Source: J054 sp963850255
GTDB taxonomy: Bacteria; Pseudomonadota; Gammaproteobacteria; Steroidobacterales; GCA-2729495
Assembly (NCBI GenBank): GCA_963850255.1
Contig: CAWKLL010000011.1
Location: 1 to 64,000, forward strand
DNA: 64,000 nucleotides
Direction of reading: 5' to 3'
Shown here: piece by piece, positions 41,763-51,053 of the stretch
Position numbering within the stretch: position 1 is the first letter of the stretch
How the letters are laid out: each line of letters begins with the position of its first letter
Program-made: the position numbers and the translations under genes
Notes under the pieces: generated by a model
The model's database searches: none
The model's input: the letters and a program-made list of their open reading frames with translations, nothing else
What the model was told of the DNA's origin: nothing

Positions 41763-42746
41763 TCACTGTGCGATAGCCAGGCGCAGGTTGGCCACGTTTT
41801 GCCGCATTACGCTCATGTAGTCGCCGGCGCCTGGCCGGTTTCCGCAGGGGTCGAGCGACACGCTGGCGACGTCCATCGCGGTCAGCGCCTGTACGCTCAT
41901 CGGTAGCGGATCACCTTCCCAGATCATCATCCGCGCCGGGTGCCGCACGAGCGTGCGGGCCAGATCATTCATCTGCTCGTCGCTCGGCATTTCGTCCGGC
42001 TCGAAGTGCACCGAGATTCCGTTGATGTCATACCGACGCTGCAGGTACTGGTAGACGGGATGCGAGAAAACCACCGGCGTATCGCCGAGCTGGGCGAACA
42101 GCGCCTCGAACTCCTGGTCCAACGCCTCCAGTTCTGCCTTCAGGGACGCGAAGCCTGCCTGGAAACGGGCTGCCGCGTCCGGCTGCCGCGCGCTGAGAGC
42201 CTCCCGGATCGCTGCCGCCTGGGCGATCGCGAGCCCGGGGTCGAGCCAGGTCGTAAAGGCAACCTGTCCCTCGTGGCTGTGCTCGGCATCGTCGCCGTGG
42301 CTGTGAGTTGCTTCTTCGCCGATCATCAGATAGCGGTCGGCGATGCGCTCCGAGGTATTGACCAGCTTGTCAGCGGGTAGCGAGACCAGCCGAGCCCATC
42401 CTGCGTACCCGGCGCCGTTCAACAAGATCAGGTCTGCCTTCTGGAACGCCGCAATGTCCTGGCCCGACGGGGCCCATCCAGCGGGGTCGCCTTCCGGCGG
42501 GGCCGGAAACACGACCTCCACCCTGTCGCCGCCGATGCGGGTGGCGAAGTAAGCGAGGGGATAGTTGACTGTGTACACGCTAAGACGGTCCTCGACCGCG
42601 GCCGGCGCCGTCGAGTCCGGCCCTGATTCCAGGGAGGCATCCTGGCCACAGGCCGCTGCGAGCAACCCGAGGGCCACGACTGCCGGCCAATGCTGCCATT
42701 CGTAGCCAAGGCGTCTGGACAATTCGGTTTGAGCTTGCCTGTTCAT
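41763..42746 (-). CDS. Zinc/manganese ABC substrate-binding lipoprotein (AztC/ZnuA-like)
   Basis: This protein of about 327 residues has a signal with lipobox (LGLLAAACGQ). It is a cluster A-I metal-binding protein: VYTVNYPLAYFATRIGGDRVEVVFPAPP at the N-terminus, a His-rich loop (THSHGDDAEHSHEG), DTPVVFSHPVYQYLQRRYDI and a final metal-ligand region MIWEGDPLPM. It is the second gene after the AztD-like protein. No ABC permease or ATPase is present in the window, so uptake would need genes elsewhere. ATG 42746 is preferred over 42779. Confidence 0.8.
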   Translation of the reverse strand: MNRQAQTELSRRLGYEWQHWPAVVALGLLAAACGQDASLESGPDSTAPAAVEDRLSVYTVNYPLAYFATRIGGDRVEVVFPAPPEGDPAGWAPSGQDIAAFQKADLILLNGAGYAGWARLVSLPADKLVNTSERIADRYLMIGEEATHSHGDDAEHSHEGQVAFTTWLDPGLAIAQAAAIREALSARQPDAAARFQAGFASLKAELEALDQEFEALFAQLGDTPVVFSHPVYQYLQRRYDINGISVHFEPDEMPSDEQMNDLARTLVRHPARMMIWEGDPLPMSVQALTAMDVASVSLDPCGNRPGAGDYMSVMRQNVANLRLAIAQ

Positions 42747-42765
42747 GTCAACTCCCGGGCCCGCG

Positions 42766-44022
42766 CTACCGGTTTTCACTGAGTGCTGCTGCGCGCTCAG
42801 CGGCAGCCTGGGGTTCTGCCAGGACGATACGCGTGGGTTCGCCGCCGACGTCGAAGTAGCGTGTGATTTCCGCAGTCTCGAGGTCCACCACCGCGATACG
42901 TCCCTCGTGGGGCAGGCTCACGTAGGCCTTGCCGTGCATCGACTTGATGTCAGGCAGGATCGCCTTGTCGACGTGTTCGTGATAGTCCTTCGCGAAGGGT
43001 TTCGCGACTTCCGCGGTGCGCAGAAGCTCACCGCTGTTGCCATCGCGAATCTGCAGTACGCCGCCACGCGTCAGGCTCAAGAAATATTGACTGCCTTCCG
43101 TCATCCACTGGCGGATCGACGCTCCCAGTGAGACGACTTCGAACTGATACGGTTCCACCGCTGTATCGAGACGGTAGACGATCGGCAGCACGTCCTCGGT
43201 GTAGCCCCACAGTATTCGGCCGGGCCCGTCCATAAACGCACCAATGCGCTGCGGTTCCGGATAGGGAATGCGGCCCACCACCTGGTTCTTCTCGTTGCCG
43301 CGCGTGCCGACGACCATCACGTCCCGCATGCAGGCGTAGAACAATCGGCCCGTGGCCTCGTCTTTGCCTTTGCCGTGGGTGATCGGACAGCCTTCGATCC
43401 TGGTGACTTCTTCACCCGTCTTGCTGTCGATCACCTGCACGTAGCCCTTGCGCAGGTGCCCCACGTAGAGGCTGTCGCCCTCTTCCAAATAGAAATAGTG
43501 GTCCGGTGCGCCCAGCTTATAGGTGTGCGCAGCGACTTGTCCCAAACCGGTGAACGCATTGTCGTCCAGGATGATGAACTCGGCGGTGCCTTCCATCATC
43601 AGCGCATCCCTGCCGCCGACGGTGAGCATGCGGTTTTCCCAACCCGGCCCGGGTGTGTCCACCGGGATGGTTCGGGCCACGTAGGGCGGATAAAACTTGC
43701 CGTCCGTCTCATCGAAGCCGGTATGCACCACGGTGATGAAATCCCGATAGGTGCTGCGGCCGCGCATCGTGAACAGGTGCTGTTCATCCGAGCTCAGTGC
43801 CAGGCTCATGATGTAGGGCGGGGTCGAGAGCCGCGTGACCATCTCGCCCGATGGCAGGTCCAGGGCCACCAGGTCGCCATTGGTTGCGTCAGCGACAAAT
43901 AGGCGCGCATCGGCCGCGGTCGGTTCCGCGGTGCGCGGAAAATCGCCGTGCGCCGAGGCCAATACAGGCCAGATAAACAGCAGGATGGCAACGGCCGGTA
44001 GCGAAATCGACGTCTTGCGCAT
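42766..44022 (-). CDS. AztD-like periplasmic beta-propeller zinc chaperone
   Basis: The 418-residue protein has a signal peptide (PAVAILLFIWPVLASA), then HGDFPRT. Repeats typical of a seven- or eight-bladed propeller follow: LFVADATNGDLVALDLPSGE, YVGHLRKGYVQVIDSKTGE, GKAYVSLPHEGRIAVVDLET. An ACMRD/EGCPITHGKG pair of cysteines and scattered histidines could bind metal. In Paracoccus-type systems AztD delivers zinc to AztC. The neighbour at 41763 fits AztC, so I infer that role. The N-terminal His cluster of known AztD proteins is reduced here. Confidence 0.65.
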   Translation of the reverse strand: MRKTSISLPAVAILLFIWPVLASAHGDFPRTAEPTAADARLFVADATNGDLVALDLPSGEMVTRLSTPPYIMSLALSSDEQHLFTMRGRSTYRDFITVVHTGFDETDGKFYPPYVARTIPVDTPGPGWENRMLTVGGRDALMMEGTAEFIILDDNAFTGLGQVAAHTYKLGAPDHYFYLEEGDSLYVGHLRKGYVQVIDSKTGEEVTRIEGCPITHGKGKDEATGRLFYACMRDVMVVGTRGNEKNQVVGRIPYPEPQRIGAFMDGPGRILWGYTEDVLPIVYRLDTAVEPYQFEVVSLGASIRQWMTEGSQYFLSLTRGGVLQIRDGNSGELLRTAEVAKPFAKDYHEHVDKAILPDIKSMHGKAYVSLPHEGRIAVVDLETAEITRYFDVGGEPTRIVLAEPQAAAERAAALSENR

Positions 44023-44113
44023 GGTCAGTAATCCTCGGAAAAAGTATCAAGAGTCCACAGCACATACACGCTGAGCGCCACTGCATGCGTTCCGCTCGCG
44101 CTTTGTGACCAGT

Positions 44114-44126
44114 CATTATTATAGTG
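44114..44126. promoter_or_regulatory. AT-rich partial palindrome in the divergent promoter
   Basis: CATTATTATAGTG matches its reverse complement at 10 of 13 positions. It lies between the divergent AztD-like and Cys-rich genes, where a Zur- or Fur-type site would be expected. The match to any consensus is not strong. Confidence 0.25.
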
Positions 44127-44215
44127 CGTTGAACAGCAAAGCCAAATGCGTATTTGCCCCGGGCGGGCATCGGTAACTCGCGCACAGACAGCGAGACAAC
44201 AGACAGGAGCGCCGT

Positions 44216-44500
44216 ATGAAAAACCGTAGTCAGGCTAAGGGCGTTGCGTTGGCGACGATGGCTGCCGGACTGTTTGCTGCGTTGCCGCTGACTGCGGTCG
44301 CGCATTCCGACGCCGACGAGGGCCACGCGCATAGCGGGACGAACGGCAAGTGTATCGGCGGCAACGCCTGCAACGGCCAGAGCGCCTGCAAGACGGCCAG
44401 CAGCCAGTGTGCCGGCCAGAACGCCTGTCAGGGCGAGGGTTTTTCCATTACCACGGCTGAGGACTGCGACGAACGGGGCGGCACTTTCGAACAGGCCTGA
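44216..44500 (+). CDS. Cys-rich secreted bufferin-like (BufA2-type) peptide
   Basis: The 94-residue protein has a signal peptide (GVALATMAAGLFAALPLTAVA), then HSDADEGHAHSG and a cysteine-rich core: GKCIGGNACNGQSACK, SSQCAGQNACQGEGF and a last Cys in TTAEDCDERGG. The spacing and Gly/Asn-Ala-Cys pattern resemble BufA2 bufferin metallophore precursors, which are matured by an MNIO (DUF692) enzyme. No such enzyme gene is in the window. AGGAG precedes the ATG. Divergence from the zinc-binding pair suggests metal-related control. Confidence 0.6.
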   Translation: MKNRSQAKGVALATMAAGLFAALPLTAVAHSDADEGHAHSGTNGKCIGGNACNGQSACKTASSQCAGQNACQGEGFSITTAEDCDERGGTFEQA

Positions 44501-44513
44501 CCGTCGCTGGCCG

Positions 44514-45425
44514 CTAGCCGGGATCAACCGGCAGCGGATGCGCTTCGAAAAACGCCCAGATGAGTTGCGTGGCCGGCAGCTCGCTGACGGATTTGGCGCC
44601 AAGCCAATTCACGAACCGGTCTGCCACCGGTGTGCCGGGCCAGGTGTGGCCGGCCGATTCTGATCGATAGAACACTACGTGCGCGCCATCGCGACAGCCC
44701 GGCCAGGACAGGCGGGCATCGTCGTCGGTCATGGCCTGCTGGTCCGGCTGCGCGGCGCAGCCATTGTTAGTCACCCATCCGGCGATCGCGTCCTCCACGC
44801 CCATGCGCCAGTAGTCCGGTGAATCCGGCTGCAGCTCATAGTGGTTGATGCTGTCTTTCCGGCCATGAAACGCGATCACCGGCACCGGCCGCGCCGGCGC
44901 ACAGTCCTCCGGGAAGCGCACGCCGCCCACCGCGCCGATGGCCGCGACCATCCGCGACAGGTCACAGGCCAGCCGACTGCTCATGCGCGCACCGCCGGAA
45001 AAGCCGGTGGCGTAGATTCGATCCGTGTCCACAGAGTACTGCACGGCCAGGTGCTTGATCAGCGCGGCAACAAAGGCGACATCGTCGACGGCATCGGCGT
45101 GCAGGTCGACATTCCAGGTCAGCCGCTGGTCGCTGGCGCGCGGATACTTTGCCACGGGCGCCACCAGCAGGAAGCCTTCTTGCTCGGCCAGCGCGGACAA
45201 GCCGGATAGCTCCATCTGCGACTCGGGCGTGGCACCGGTGCCGTGGAATTCGAGTACCAGTGGGGCAGCATTCCCTGCCCGGTACGCGGCCGGAACCAAC
45301 AGGATCCATTCACGTTCAACGCCGTCGACAACCATCGCCTGATTTTTCGCCGGGTTTTCCAGCGCGCAGCCGGGTCCAGCGAGTAACCCGAGCAGCGCAG
45401 CCAGTCCGAAGTTCAGTTTTGGCAT
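44514..45425 (-). CDS. PHB-depolymerase/LpqC-type esterase
   Basis: The 303-residue secreted esterase has a signal peptide or lipobox (LLAGPGCALEN). Catalytic motifs are LVLEFHGTGATPES (oxyanion), YATGFSGGARMSSRLAC (nucleophile Ser), VIAFHGRKDSINHYEL (Asp) and SAGHTWPGTPV (His). The set is typical of the polyhydroxybutyrate depolymerase/feruloyl esterase family. It converges with the Cys-rich peptide gene with 13 bases between stops. Confidence 0.85.
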   Translation of the reverse strand: MPKLNFGLAALLGLLAGPGCALENPAKNQAMVVDGVEREWILLVPAAYRAGNAAPLVLEFHGTGATPESQMELSGLSALAEQEGFLLVAPVAKYPRASDQRLTWNVDLHADAVDDVAFVAALIKHLAVQYSVDTDRIYATGFSGGARMSSRLACDLSRMVAAIGAVGGVRFPEDCAPARPVPVIAFHGRKDSINHYELQPDSPDYWRMGVEDAIAGWVTNNGCAAQPDQQAMTDDDARLSWPGCRDGAHVVFYRSESAGHTWPGTPVADRFVNWLGAKSVSELPATQLIWAFFEAHPLPVDPG

Positions 45426-45506
45426 CGGTTCATGCCCGCGCCTGAAGATAGACGTAACTCTTGCATAGCGCGGCCCCGGTCGCTTTTGTTGTTTGCCAAC
45501 TTATCG

Positions 45507-46253
45507 CTACTTCTGCACAACGCTGCCCGATATTTCAGGCTGTGTGTCTCTCTGATTGACGTACTGCGTAATGTGCGCCGCCGCCAACAGAATCACCACA
45601 CTAATAATCGGCTCGCCGATATTGCTGAAAATGCCGCCGGTCTTGCTATACGGAATCGCAAAGAACACCAGCGCGCCCGTGGCACCCAGGAACAGCCACT
45701 TGTAGCCGATCTTCCACCACAGGTAACCGCCGAACAGGATCATCATGTTACTCATGGTGATGGCCGGGATCGGCGGAATGGCCTTGCCGGCACCGATCAC
45801 AGCATCCGCGCTGCAGGCGGTGTAGTCGGTGATACGCGTGGTGTAGCGCAGCGTATCGGCAAAGCAGGACGGGTACAGGGTGGCGTTATAAAAGCGCCAC
45901 AGATCGTCCAGCATGAAATAGGTTGCCAGCAGGCAGAACCCGCCGATGACGAACTTCGGCTGCGCCCATTTGAAACCGGCCTGCTTGGCCATGGAGCCGA
46001 GCGCGATGAAAGTGAGGGGCAACAAGATGTAGTGGCCCAGGAAGCGAACTACGTTCATGGCAATCAACAGGTCGCCTTCGCCCAGGGTGCTGCCGATGCC
46101 GATGACGAAGTTGTCGTACCAAAGCAGTCCCAGCGGTGTGGTGGCCAGCCACTGCGCGGTGCTGGGGAATTTTCGGTACAGGCGCAGGGCCCAGATCAGG
46201 ATGGCGAAGTCCAGTACGGCGGTGACGAGAAAGGCGACGGATAAAAGGCCCAT
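45507..46253 (-). CDS. Integral membrane protein of unknown function
   Basis: This 248-residue protein has about six or seven hydrophobic spans, for example VAFLVTAVLDFAILIWAL, HYILLPLTFIALGSM, FVIGGFCLLATYFML and ISVVILLAAAHITQYV. A loop near the middle has two cysteines (LYPSCFADTL, YTACSADAV). I do not recognise the family. I chose ATG 46253; the open frame continues upstream to 46379, but hydrophobic sequence begins here. It stands alone. Confidence 0.6.
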   Translation of the reverse strand: MGLLSVAFLVTAVLDFAILIWALRLYRKFPSTAQWLATTPLGLLWYDNFVIGIGSTLGEGDLLIAMNVVRFLGHYILLPLTFIALGSMAKQAGFKWAQPKFVIGGFCLLATYFMLDDLWRFYNATLYPSCFADTLRYTTRITDYTACSADAVIGAGKAIPPIPAITMSNMMILFGGYLWWKIGYKWLFLGATGALVFFAIPYSKTGGIFSNIGEPIISVVILLAAAHITQYVNQRDTQPEISGSVVQK

Positions 46254-46461
46254 GGTGGTGCGGCTTCCTGCAGGGTGATTGCGGCAGTGTAGCGAAGCCT
46301 GTAACAGCGGATAGCAAGCAATAGCGGGCTGTTTCCTGTGCGAATTCCCGCAGCTGCTGCACAAGTTTGCCGGCGCCAAGTGCCGGTGCTATATTGATTT
46401 TTCCGATGACGCACCCCGGCGACCCTAGGTTGCCTTGAATAAGATTAAGGGGGGGTGCGAG

Positions 46462-47178
46462 ATGCACGCGTTAGATAGCTGTCGTTTGTGGCGAGCTTTC
46501 AGCTCAGCCTGGGCAATAGCTTGTGTTTGCCTGTTTGCCTTGCTGATCCCGGCGTCTGCCATGGCCGCGCCGGTGAACGCCATCCCCGGGCTGGTCTCCA
46601 TCAGTTTCTGGGAGCGTACCGGCGGTACCGGGCCGACAGAATCTGTATTCGCTGTCGACGGTCCGGAACTCACGGTGCGGCTGGCCGATCCCCTGGGTTT
46701 CGGCAACAACGATATATCCGGTGCTACATCGGAGTTTTACGATGTGTACTACTCCGATGAAGACGGTTCGTTCAATCTCAATGGCGAGTACCTTTCCATC
46801 GAGGGTGTTTACCTGCAGCCGCTGCCCGCCGGCGGCGGGCTGAACCTGGCCGAGATTGGCCTGAACTTTGACGGCGAAGCCACCGAGTTTGGCAACTTCG
46901 TCGCAAGTTTCGTCGCGCTGGGTGACAACGCGTTTCCGAGTATCGTCGAACGCGCCATTGATGGAGACCTGCTTACGCATACCTCCATGGGCAACACCTT
47001 TGAGTCTGACCAGCGCCTGCGCGTGACGCTGGGTTTTGAATCGTCCTCCGGCCCGGTGATACCGATTCCCGCGGCCGCCTGGCTGTTTGCATCAGCGCTT
47101 GGCGTGCTTGGCTGGGTGCGGCGACGGACGCACCCGCCTCATCGGGACTATGGCCTGCAGGTCAGTGAGTACTTTTAA
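46462..47178 (+). CDS. PEP-CTERM-type exported protein
   Basis: The 238-residue protein has a long signal (AWAIACVCLFALLIPASAMA), a beta-rich body, and a sorting tail PIPAAAWLFASALGVLGWVRRR. This is the tripartite exosortase signal: PAA motif, hydrophobic helix and basic cluster. About 20 extra residues follow the basic cluster, which is unusual. ATG 46462 is preferred over TTG 46435. No exosortase is in the window. It is probably attached to or released at the surface with exopolysaccharide. Confidence 0.8.
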   Translation: MHALDSCRLWRAFSSAWAIACVCLFALLIPASAMAAPVNAIPGLVSISFWERTGGTGPTESVFAVDGPELTVRLADPLGFGNNDISGATSEFYDVYYSDEDGSFNLNGEYLSIEGVYLQPLPAGGGLNLAEIGLNFDGEATEFGNFVASFVALGDNAFPSIVERAIDGDLLTHTSMGNTFESDQRLRVTLGFESSSGPVIPIPAAAWLFASALGVLGWVRRRTHPPHRDYGLQVSEYF

Positions 47179-47245
47179 ACATTAAACCCGTCAGCATTGC
47201 TGATGGCGATAAGAATCAATAACTAGATAGAAATAGGGGACCACA

Positions 47246-47944
47246 ATGACTACTAAATCGAGCCGTTCGCGTAGGCAAATTTTTCACTCACTGGCTGGCA
47301 TGGTGTTTAGCGTGCTGCTGGTTACCGCCCAGGCCCAGGCCGGCGCGTTGCAGGTGGATGACCCCTGGCAGACCGCTGGCAGTAACACCGGCACTGTGGA
47401 CGGGGTCTCCCTGACGGCGACTTTGCAGAACGACCAATGGCGCAGCGTCTACAGCAACGACACCGACTTGTACCCGCGCACTGATTTATGGGGCGCGAAC
47501 GCCTTGCCCGCGGGTATCGTGGGTGATTTTTTCAGCCATACTTTTCAGGACAATACAGACGATACGCTGACCATTGTTCTGGGTGCGGCTCTCACCAACC
47601 CGATCTTTTTCATCGGCGATCTGGACGTGGTGGGTTCCAGCGTCACTGTTAACGGCCCGCAGGGTGACCGCGTTTACACCAACAATGCCGACAGCGAGTG
47701 GAATGGCAACGTGCTGACCACGCTGGTCGGTGCCGGTGAAGATCGTACCGGCGCCTTTGCTACCGTACTCTTTCTAGGCACCTATGCGGCAGATAGCGAA
47801 TTCGTCTTCGACATCAACTATCAGTTCGACACCTTCTCCAGCGACAACATGGCCATTGGCGTGGGCGTGATCCCAATCCCGGCGGCGGCCTGGCTGTTTG
47901 CGTCTGCCCTGGGTGTGCTTGGCTGGATGCGTCGTCGCCGCTAA
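47246..47944 (+). CDS. PEP-CTERM-type exported protein
   Basis: The 232-residue protein has a signal (SLAGMVFSVLLVTAQAQA) and the sorting tail PIPAAAWLFASALGVLGWMRRRR, almost identical to the tail of the gene at 46462 though the bodies are unrelated. It is likely in the same transcription unit, with 67 bases between. The body is rich in Asp, Thr and Asn with no catalytic motif that I recognise. Confidence 0.82.
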   Translation: MTTKSSRSRRQIFHSLAGMVFSVLLVTAQAQAGALQVDDPWQTAGSNTGTVDGVSLTATLQNDQWRSVYSNDTDLYPRTDLWGANALPAGIVGDFFSHTFQDNTDDTLTIVLGAALTNPIFFIGDLDVVGSSVTVNGPQGDRVYTNNADSEWNGNVLTTLVGAGEDRTGAFATVLFLGTYAADSEFVFDINYQFDTFSSDNMAIGVGVIPIPAAAWLFASALGVLGWMRRRR

Positions 47945-47976
47945 GCCCGGTACTTTTCCTTCCCGGTACTACTTCG
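47945..47976 (+). repeat. Family B repeat B5, two partial units
   Basis: GCCCGGTACTTTTCCTTCCCGGTACTACTT holds two partial CCCGGTAC units of family B, one base after the PEP-CTERM stop codon. Confidence 0.35.
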
Positions 47977-48092
47977 TTCCCCGGCTGGCGCGGCCAGTAT
48001 TCGGTTGCTGCTGGTACTTGCCCGGGAGTAAGCCGCGCGGATGTGAGAGAGTCTGGTCTCTCGAGTTGCCCGATGAGGTGCAGCTAATCCGC

Positions 48093-48113
48093 AAATAAAC
48101 CCGGCGCCTTTCC
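48093..48113 (+). repeat. Family B repeat B6
   Basis: AAATAAACCCGGCGCCTTTC, a diverged family B unit 27 bases before the DUF1838 start at 48140. Confidence 0.5.
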
Positions 48114-48139
48114 CGGCCGCTTTCCCAGGAGGAATCACC

Positions 48140-49117
48140 ATGTCCAGCAAACCCAAAGACAGCAATCCCCGTCGCAAAGTCCTGCAAGGCATGGCCGGAG
48201 TCGGCACGGCGGCGCTGCTCAGCGCCTGTAGTCCGTCGGCGCCGACCGCGCCGCCTGCCGCAAAGCGTGAGCCGGTGCGCTTCGACGACCCGGAGTGGAA
48301 CCGCGATGCGCTGGCGCGTATGAGCGGCAATATGGATTTCGGCAAGGTCAAGCACGGCTGGTACGGCGGCTCTGTGCTGGGGGTGCGTGAAGGCGAAGCG
48401 CTGCGGCCGCTGATGGACTTCGAAGGCTTCTCGTCCATCCGACTGGTCGATAACGGCGACGGCAGCTACCAGCGGTTGCTGCGCGAGACGGTGTACTACA
48501 AAGACCTGGCAACCGGTGAGGTGATGGATACCTACGTGAATCCATACACCGACGAAGAGGTCAGGGTGGTGCCGGTTACCAATGACCCGTTCAACCAGGT
48601 GATTTCGCAATACGCCCCCAAGGGTCCAAGCTATGGCGGTTTACGCGAGGTTAAGCAGGAGCGCAAGCCATTGCAGCTGGCCTGGAAGATCACCAAGCCG
48701 GATACCGTCACGCTGTCACGAGACATCCACCTTTACTACCCGTCGGCGCTGCAGCCGGCCGAGTGGCCGCGCGAGTCGTCCGGCAAGATGGTGCGCGTAT
48801 CGGAATTCTTCCGTCATGTGGTTTCGAAAGACGACCTGGAAAACCCGGAGCTGACCGCCATCGAGTACAACGGCACCTGGGCGCGCGTGACCCCGTGGCT
48901 GCCCTGGATGCTGATGGGCCAGGCCGAAGGCCACATCATGTACATGGGCCGGATGGGCAGCTTCAACAACCTCGACATGCTCTCACCGCAGGTGCGCGCC
49001 TACGCCGAGAAAAATCATCCGCAGTACTTTGACGCGCCGGAGGAGTGGGTCGAGCCCAGTCTTTCGAGCCTGGAAGATTACGCGCGGACGCAGACGCCGG
49101 CGCCGGTGAAGATGTAA
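48140..49117 (+). CDS. DUF1838 lipoprotein, third paralogue
   Basis: The 325-residue protein carries a Tat-type signal with lipobox (RRKVLQGMAGVGTAALLSACS). It is the intact relative of the frameshifted gene at 33013: FGKVKHGWYGGSVLGVREGEA, YYKDLATGEVMDTYVNPYTDEE and YNGTWARVTPWLPWMLMGQAEGH match the same segments. AGGAGG precedes ATG 48140. It lies 15 kb from the tandem pair with no shared neighbours. Confidence 0.85.
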   Translation: MSSKPKDSNPRRKVLQGMAGVGTAALLSACSPSAPTAPPAAKREPVRFDDPEWNRDALARMSGNMDFGKVKHGWYGGSVLGVREGEALRPLMDFEGFSSIRLVDNGDGSYQRLLRETVYYKDLATGEVMDTYVNPYTDEEVRVVPVTNDPFNQVISQYAPKGPSYGGLREVKQERKPLQLAWKITKPDTVTLSRDIHLYYPSALQPAEWPRESSGKMVRVSEFFRHVVSKDDLENPELTAIEYNGTWARVTPWLPWMLMGQAEGHIMYMGRMGSFNNLDMLSPQVRAYAEKNHPQYFDAPEEWVEPSLSSLEDYARTQTPAPVKM

Positions 49118-49130
49118 GGGAGATTAAGGC

Positions 49131-49174
49131 GTCGAACCGAATTTAGCCCTGACTTTCGAAAAAATCGGTTCGAC
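49131..49174. repeat. Family A inverted ends (A7), hairpin
   Basis: GTCGAACCGA (49131-49140) and TCGGTTCGAC (49165-49174) are perfect reverse complements with a 24-base loop. Both arms match the family A terminus. The core is missing, as if a smaller derivative or two opposed ends remain. It may act as a transcription stop after the DUF1838 gene. Confidence 0.5.
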
Positions 49175-49225
49175 TCCTGCGCCCTTGGCCGCGCAATGAG
49201 TTGCGCGGCCAAAAAACGTAACACT

Positions 49226-49248
49226 GAAAATAGACCCGGTACCTTTTC
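49226..49248 (+). repeat. Family B repeat B7
   Basis: Core TAGACCCGGTACCTTTTC preceded by GAAAA; one base differs from B3. It lies in the spacer between DUF1838 and a small lipoprotein. Confidence 0.65.
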
Positions 49249-49396
49249 ATTAACGTCGAAGACCGATTGCGAATGTGACCCATCGTCGACTTTGGGAACG
49301 AGGTCGCCGGCAATCCGCCCGGTTCGTGAAGGCCGTCACGGCTGGAGTGATCGGGTACTCGTAGGGTATTTCTGAGGCACTCACTGGAGGCCCGCA

Positions 49397-49717
49397 ATGC
49401 AGCAAACATCGGCCGTCGACATGCCGGCGCAGCTTCGGCGCAAGGGCATACTTCTTATCGCGGTTATTGGCCTCGCTGCAGGTTGCACGGCTCCGCCGCA
49501 GGCGCCCGAACGGGGCAATGCGCTGCTACTGGTCAGCCTGCTGGATGGGTCCATCGTCGGGCAACAGATCGATGCCGATGCAGATATCTGTATGAAGGCC
49601 AACGACTCACCGGCCACTACCTGCCTCAGTCGCGGCACGCCGCTGATGGATACCAGCGGTCAGACCATCGTCGGCTACGAGATGGTGCAGACGGAAATTT
49701 CGCTTTTGCCCCGCTGA
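49397..49717 (+). CDS. Small lipoprotein of unknown function
   Basis: This 106-residue protein has a lipobox (LIAVIGLAAGCTAPP) after a charged N-terminus. The body has two cysteines (DADICMKANDSPATTCLSRG) that could form a disulfide. I do not recognise the family. GGAGG is upstream of the ATG. It converges on the repeat lipoprotein gene. Confidence 0.55.
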   Translation: MQQTSAVDMPAQLRRKGILLIAVIGLAAGCTAPPQAPERGNALLLVSLLDGSIVGQQIDADADICMKANDSPATTCLSRGTPLMDTSGQTIVGYEMVQTEISLLPR

Positions 49718-49752
49718 AAAAAAGCGCCGCACACCAGAAGGCATGCGGCGCT
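49715..49752 (-). terminator. Intrinsic terminator for the repeat lipoprotein
   Basis: Read on the minus strand, AGCGCCGCA pairs with TGCGGCGCT across a 12-base loop and is followed by a T run. It serves the minus-strand gene ending at 49773 and lies against the stop of the small lipoprotein. Confidence 0.8.
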
Positions 49753-49772
49753 CGTTCAAATTGCAGATGACC

Positions 49773-50929
49773 CTAGTAGCTAAGGCCGAGCTTGTCGGCG
49801 ACTTGCACCGTGATGTAGTTCGAGCCGTACGGTAGATTGATTGGCCTTTGCGAAGGAATTGGCTCCGCTCATAGTCTGCTGGCCGATAATCCCGTCGACC
49901 GGACCGGCGCCGTAGCCTTTCTCAGCCAGTGAGGACTGCAGCTTGCGAATGTTGTCACGTGTCATGTTGACGTCGCACAACACCTGGCGCCACTCCAGTT
50001 CCTCTTTGCTCACCTTGACCTGCGTGGTGACATTGCCGTATTCGGCCGGGATCCCGATCTTTCGTTCCGAGGCCGGCGTCACCAGTTTGGTCACCTTCAC
50101 CGTGCCATATTCGGCCGGCACCTTGATCTCCCGAGCCACCGCAGGCTCGACGATCACGGTCTTCTTGATGGTGTTGTACTGTGCCGGCACCTTGACCTCG
50201 CGGGTACGTGCGGGTTGATCGACTACGGTGCGGGTTACGGTTCGGTACTCTGCCGGAATCTCAACCAGGCACATGATCTCGCCGGTGTCGGTGGCGCGCG
50301 TATTCAGGACGCTGCCTGTGCCGGCAAAACTGGCCGCGGGTCCGCGCTTCCACTCGCTGCGTGCCGGGGTCAGCAGCACCTGTTCCGTCTCGGTGCGATA
50401 GGTTGCGGGAATCTCTTCGATCGCAATGCTCTCCGGCTGCACCAAAACCCGTTCCTCGACCGTGTCGTACTTGGCCGGGATGACCTCAAGACGCGTAGAG
50501 GCTTCGCGAATCAGTACGCGTTCCTGCACTGTTTCATATTTCGCGGGTATTACTTCAACGCGCTGCGACTCTCCCTTGAGCAACACGGTCTCCTGCTCGT
50601 CGCGGAACTGTGGCAGGTATCAGGACGCGTGCATAGCAGCGGCCGGGTTTGGCGTCAGGTGGAAACAGAGTTGACGCACCTGCCGCAGCTGCCGCGGCTG
50701 CTGCGCTGCCGGATTGCGTGCTAGATGCTTGGCGCGCATTGGCGAGTTCGCGCTCGCGCGTCTGCAATTCGCTTTCCAGACTCTGGATACGGTTCTTCTG
50801 TTCGACGATGACCTGGTCCTGCTCGGCATTGCCGGCCGTGACCATCCCCTCATCGCTTGTGGTAGCGCAGCCTGCCAGCACTGCAACAGTTGCAGCGAAG
50901 AGGCATAGCATTATTCTCTTAAATATCAT
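49773..50929 (-). CDS. Peptidoglycan-binding lipoprotein with 23-residue repeats, two frameshifts
   Basis: The N-terminal frame gives a lipoprotein signal (AATVAVLAGCATTS), a coiled coil (QKNRIQSLESELQTRERELANA) and AKPGRCYARVLIPAT. One base shift near 50610 leads to FRDEQETVLLKG and about seven repeats of some 23 residues built on IPAKYETVQERVLI, IPAEYRTVTRTVV and VPAEYGTVKVTKL. A C-terminal PG-binding domain reads KLQSSLAEKGYGAGPVDGIIGQQT. A second shift near 49838 gives the normal end NLPYGSNYITVQVADKLGL. It probably bridges outer membrane and cell wall. Confidence 0.75.
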
Positions 50930-51053
50930 TGGTCTTCCTCCTGACGAAAAAATTCTTGGCGCGAGGCTGTTCTATTCAGCCCATTCGCCACCCTGTCAGT
51001 AGTAATAGACGCAGCGCCGCTAACAAAAGTCACAAATCAGCGACCCGGCTCCG

